Shown: positions 60,736-63,909 of the stretch, in pieces
Numbering within the stretch: the first letter of the stretch is position 1
Layout of the letters: each line of letters opens with the position of its first letter
Assembly (NCBI RefSeq): GCF_010093445.1
Contig: NZ_PDWW01000025.1
Span: 1-63,909 of the forward strand
Length of the DNA stretch: 63,909 bases
Reading direction: 5' to 3'
Source: Pseudoxanthomonas japonensis
GTDB lineage: Bacteria > Pseudomonadota > Gammaproteobacteria > Xanthomonadales > Xanthomonadaceae
Notes under the pieces: model-generated
The model's database searches: none
Told to the model about the DNA's origin: nothing
The model's input: the letters and a program-made list of their open reading frames with translations, nothing else
Translations under genes and position numbers: made by a program

Positions 60736-62811
60736 TCAGCTGAAGTCGTAGTTCATCGCCGGGCCCGGCGCGGCGAGGAAGTTGCCTTCCACATAGTCCA
60801 GGCTGGCGGTGAACAGGAACGCCATGGTGGCCGCGTCCTGCACGTGCTCGGCCACCGTCAGGATGCCCAGCGCCTGCGCACGCTCGGCGATCTCACGGAT
60901 CTTCTGCTGGTGCTCGGTGTTCTTGCCGAGGTCCTCGCTGAAGACGCGGTCGATCTTGAGGAAGGTCGGCTGGAAGTGCGACAGCAGCTGGAACGAGTCC
61001 AGGCCGGCACCGAAATGCTCCAGCCCCACTTGGCAGCCCAGCTTGGCGGCCGCGGTCTGGAACGCCTGCGCCTGGCGCAGGTGCGTGAAGACCTTGGCTT
61101 CGGGCGTCTGTAGCCAGAGGCGGTCGCCGGGAACGTCGAGCGCGGCGAGCTGCCGGGCGATCAGGTCGAGCAGGCGGTTGTCGGCGAACGAGGCCGGACT
61201 GACTTTCACCGCCAGACGGGTATCGCGTCCGGCGCGCTTGCGCTCGGCCAGTACCTCGATGGCGTGGTTCACCACCCAGCGGTCGATGGCGTCGAGCAGT
61301 CCATTCTCTTCCGCGATGCCGATGAACGACTGTGGCAACACCACCTCGCCGTTGGATTCCAGTCGCAGCAGCGCCTCGTAGATCTCGCCGGGCTCGCCCT
61401 GCAGGTTGACCACCGGCTGGTAGTGCAGGCGGAAACTGCCGTCCTGCAGGGCTTCCTGCACGCGCTTGACCCAGTTCTGCACGCGCTCTTCCTCGGCGCG
61501 GTCCACCGCGCCGGGGTCGAAGATCTCGATGCGGTTGCCGCCCAGGTTGGTCGCGGTCTGCAGGCCGTCGGTAGCGCGCGTCAGCACCGGGCCGACGTTG
61601 GCGATCTTCTCGCCGATCTGCACGCCGCCGATGCTGGCCGTGACCGAGGCCGAGCGTTCGCCCACGTTGAACACGTGCGAGGCATAGGCCGCGCGCAGCT
61701 TCTCCGCCAGCGCCGCGGTCTGCGCATGGTTGCCGCGCAGCAGGACGGCGAAGGTGCGCTCGCCGAAGCGGGCGGCGAGGCTGCCTTCGTCAAGCTTTTC
61801 CGACAGGCGTGCGGCCAGCGCGGCGGCGAGCGCGTCGGCCGAGTCGATGCCGATCTCGGACAGCAGGCGCTGGTAATGGTCGGGTTCGATCAGCAGCAGT
61901 GCGTACTGGTCCTCGCCGCGGGCGACCTGGGCCACCGCGTTCTCGAGTTCACGCAGGAAGGTGGGGCGGTTGAGCAGGCCGGTGACCATGTCGCGCTGGC
62001 GCAGGTCCTCGACCTCGCGGGCGAGTTCGGGATCGAACTCCTCGCGGCGCCGGAAGACCACCTGCACGCAGGCCTCGCCTTCGTAGGTGGCGGTGGCGAA
62101 TTCCAGCGTGGCCGGGAAGCTGTCGCCATCGATGCTGCGCGCTTCCAGCTCGAAGCGGGGCGGGGGCGGCTCGCCCTTGCTGAGTTTCTTCAGCAGGGCC
62201 TTGAAGTCGGTGACGTACTGCGGACCGACCAGGTCCAGCAGCGACAGGCCTTCGACATCCTCGAACGACTCGAAGCCGAACATCTCCAGGTAGGCATCGT
62301 TGGCCCGGATATGCATGCCTTCGTGGATGTAGGCGATGGGGTCGCGCGAGGACGAGATCAACGCGTCGCAGCGGCGCTCGGTCTCGCGCATCTGGCCTTC
62401 CAGCCGGCGCTGCGAACGGCGCGCATCGAGGTCGGCCCACTCGCGCCGCAGCACTGTCAGCACATGCTCCGATCGGCCCCGCAGCGCGACCGCGCGGGCA
62501 CCGGCGGCCTGGTCGGCGAGCAGGTCGGCCTCGCTGATCGCATCGGCCAGCACAATCACCGGGATGTCCTTGCCGCTGGCATCGACCTGGGCCAACACGC
62601 TGGCCAGCGGAATGCCCTTGGCGCTGCGCGAGGCGAGCAGCAGGTCCATCGGCTGCGCGGCGACCATCTGGCCCAGTTCGGCCGCGTCGATCGGTCGCAG
62701 GGGGCGCACGGCTATGCCGCCGTTGCGCAGCGTGGAGACGATGGCCTCCGCGTCTTCCGCGCTGTCGTCCACCAGGGTCAGTCGTAGCGTGGTGTCTTTG
62801 CCGATCTGCAT
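60736..62811 (-). CDS. fimX: FimX-like protein: receiver-PAS-degenerate GGDEF-degenerate EAL
   Basis: 691 aa, close to Xanthomonas FimX. A receiver-like domain lies at about 1-120, a PAS domain about 135-255 (SSRDPIAYIHEGMHIRAND), a GGDEF domain with the active site replaced by FGERTF, and an EAL domain. EALLRL is kept, but DDFG has become EHFG, AEGVE has become AEHVQ, and the QGY loop is VEGNF, so both catalytic functions should be lost. FimX binds c-di-GMP and links it to type IV pilus assembly through PilZ and PilB. Start ATG 62811. Confidence 0.85.
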   Translation of the reverse strand: MQIGKDTTLRLTLVDDSAEDAEAIVSTLRNGGIAVRPLRPIDAAELGQMVAAQPMDLLLASRSAKGIPLASVLAQVDASGKDIPVIVLADAISEADLLADQAAGARAVALRGRSEHVLTVLRREWADLDARRSQRRLEGQMRETERRCDALISSSRDPIAYIHEGMHIRANDAYLEMFGFESFEDVEGLSLLDLVGPQYVTDFKALLKKLSKGEPPPPRFELEARSIDGDSFPATLEFATATYEGEACVQVVFRRREEFDPELAREVEDLRQRDMVTGLLNRPTFLRELENAVAQVARGEDQYALLLIEPDHYQRLLSEIGIDSADALAAALAARLSEKLDEGSLAARFGERTFAVLLRGNHAQTAALAEKLRAAYASHVFNVGERSASVTASIGGVQIGEKIANVGPVLTRATDGLQTATNLGGNRIEIFDPGAVDRAEEERVQNWVKRVQEALQDGSFRLHYQPVVNLQGEPGEIYEALLRLESNGEVVLPQSFIGIAEENGLLDAIDRWVVNHAIEVLAERKRAGRDTRLAVKVSPASFADNRLLDLIARQLAALDVPGDRLWLQTPEAKVFTHLRQAQAFQTAAAKLGCQVGLEHFGAGLDSFQLLSHFQPTFLKIDRVFSEDLGKNTEHQQKIREIAERAQALGILTVAEHVQDAATMAFLFTASLDYVEGNFLAAPGPAMNYDFS

Positions 62812-62908
62812 GCAGCGTGTCCGCGAGGGGTGCGCGTTTAATACCTGAACGCGTGAGATGAGTCCAATGCAGGCGTCGCAGATGCGGACACGGCCTGCCG
62901 CGGGTGTA

Positions 62909-63909
62909 TCAGAGCGGGCGCTTGCCGGTGTCGCCCGCCACTTCCCGCACCAGCCGCGGCACGAGGTAGCCGGAGAGGCGGGCGGCGAGGGCCGCATGCA
63001 GCGCCTTCGCCCGGGCGTCGTCGACCTCGAAATGGGCCGCGCCGGCGACGCGGTCGAGCTGGTGCAGGTAATAGGGCAGCACGCCGGCGGCGAAGCCCCG
63101 CTCGCTGAGCGCGGCGAGGGCATCGACGTCGTCGTTCACGCCCTGCAGCAGCACCGCCTGGTTGAGCAGGTGCACGCCCGCATCGCGCAGGCGGCGCAGG
63201 GCGGCGTCGACGGTGCCATCGAACTCGTTGGCATGGTTGGCGTGGATCACCAGCGTCACTGGCCACCGCAGCCCGGCCAGCCAGGCGACCAGGCCGTCGT
63301 CGATACGCTCGGGCAGCACCACGGGCAGGCGGCTGTGGATGCGCAGGCGGCGCAGGTGCGGGATGCCTGCCAAGGCATCCGACAGTTCGGCGAGCTTGCT
63401 GTTCGACAGCGACAGCGGATCGCCGCCGGAAAGCAGGACCTCTTCGACGCTGTCGTCGTGGCGGATCAGGTCCACGGCCTCTTGCCAGCCATCGCGCGCG
63501 GCGGTCTCGTCGGAATAGGGGAAGTGGCGGCGGAAACAGTAGCGGCAGTTGATCGCGCAGCTGCCGGTGGCCACCAGCAGGGCGCGGCCCCGGTATTTCT
63601 GGATCACGCCGGTACCGGTGCGGGCAGCGCCGTCGCCGACCGCGTCGAGGCCGTAGCCGGCAACCGGCTGCATCTCGTCGTCCAGCGGCAGGACCTGGCG
63701 CAGCAACGGGTCGTGCGGGTCCGCGTATCGCATCCGGCCCACGAATCCGCGCGGCACCCGCAGCGGGAACTGCGCCGCGGCCTCATCGGACACCCGGTCG
63801 GCCATCGACTCCAGTCCCAGCAGCGCCAGCAACTCGCGAGGATCGCGCACGGCGTCGCGCCAGGCCTGCTGCCAGCGGGGCGCGGCCAGCGGGGCGGGCT
63901 GTCGGGGGT
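62909..63909 (-). CDS. epmB: EF-P beta-lysylation protein EpmB (5' end beyond the window)
   Basis: At least 333 codons. A radical SAM lysine 2,3-aminomutase-type enzyme: cluster motif CAINCRYCFRRHFPY (CxxxCxxC), GGDPLSLSNSKL for SAM binding, and PYYLHQLDRVAGAAHFEV for PLP. It makes (R)-beta-lysine, which EpmA attaches to elongation factor P. A GTG at 63850 could start a 313-aa form, but the frame stays open to the edge and reads PRWQQAWRDAVRDPRELLALL, matching the usual EpmB N-terminus, so the true start is probably to the right of 63909. Confidence 0.92.
   Translation of the reverse strand, partial: PRQPAPLAAPRWQQAWRDAVRDPRELLALLGLESMADRVSDEAAAQFPLRVPRGFVGRMRYADPHDPLLRQVLPLDDEMQPVAGYGLDAVGDGAARTGTGVIQKYRGRALLVATGSCAINCRYCFRRHFPYSDETAARDGWQEAVDLIRHDDSVEEVLLSGGDPLSLSNSKLAELSDALAGIPHLRRLRIHSRLPVVLPERIDDGLVAWLAGLRWPVTLVIHANHANEFDGTVDAALRRLRDAGVHLLNQAVLLQGVNDDVDALAALSERGFAAGVLPYYLHQLDRVAGAAHFEVDDARAKALHAALAARLSGYLVPRLVREVAGDTGKRPL

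Noticed and set aside
63850..63850. GTG as the true epmB start
   Set aside because: The upstream in-frame residues (PRWQQAWRDAV) continue the expected EpmB N-terminus to the window edge, so the gene is better described as truncated by the window.

Overview
The window is a GC-rich, gene-dense chromosomal segment from a gammaproteobacterium of the Xanthomonadaceae, probably near Pseudoxanthomonas, Lysobacter or Xanthomonas. This rests on the gene repertoire (XgtA-like alpha-glucosidase with a maltodextrin TonB receptor and MFS transporter, a FimX-like protein, PhaR with PhaB) and on interspersed palindromes of the GGAGCGACG...CGTCGCTCC type. The genus is inferred, not proven. There is no prophage, insertion sequence or CRISPR array. 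About 61 protein genes and two tRNAs can be supported, and most long antisense ORFs are GC-frame shadows.

Layout. 0-6 kb: a RegBA-type redox two-component pair, ispG, a PAP2 phosphatase, and a pectinacetylesterase-like secreted hydrolase with a small helical partner. 6.5-16.5 kb: a DedA-rhodanese fusion, an FHA-GGDEF protein divergent from a Ser/Thr kinase-TPR protein, an EamA transporter, a pyrD-murB operon and an ALDH7 dehydrogenase. 16.7-22.5 kb: tRNA-Arg(CCT), a GNAT acetyltransferase and the thrABC operon, preceded by an attenuator whose leader peptide is rich in Thr and Ile codons. 22.7-24.5 kb: two L,D-transpeptidase-type proteins.

24.5-33.5 kb is a reactive-sulfur island. A BigR/SqrR-type ArsR repressor, two rhodaneses, an AhpD-like protein and a persulfide-dioxygenase-like metallohydrolase run leftward. 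Sulfide:quinone oxidoreductase, a DUF2892-like protein, an RND efflux pair and an OsmC protein run rightward. Two abutting ATTAG-N6-CTAAT palindromes sit in the shared promoter region and overlap a predicted promoter.

33.7-39.2 kb: a LacI-family regulator, then a siderophore receptor behind a perfect Fur-box-like palindrome, two small membrane proteins and a PepSY protein. 39.2-47.5 kb: a maltodextrin locus (periplasmic GH13 enzyme and MFS transporter divergent from alpha-glucosidase and TonB receptor) with one operator-like site, TGAATACGTATGCA, upstream of each side. 47.6-54.7 kb: a lysine-rich micro-protein, tRNA-Ala(CGC), rnd, a formylglycine-enzyme-like lipoprotein, an M48 peptidase, an SRPBCC protein, an S8 peptidase and a VOC protein.

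54.7-55.1 kb holds the most unusual element: about 20 tandem units of 21 bp, many containing the palindrome CCATCGATGG, with an 84-85-bp higher-order period, lying just upstream of an orphan phage/contractile-system tube-like gene. 55.6-60.4 kb: small membrane proteins, phaB-phaR-phaB, gluQ and htpX. 60.7-63.9 kb: a catalytically degenerate FimX-like GGDEF-EAL protein and epmB, which runs off the right edge.
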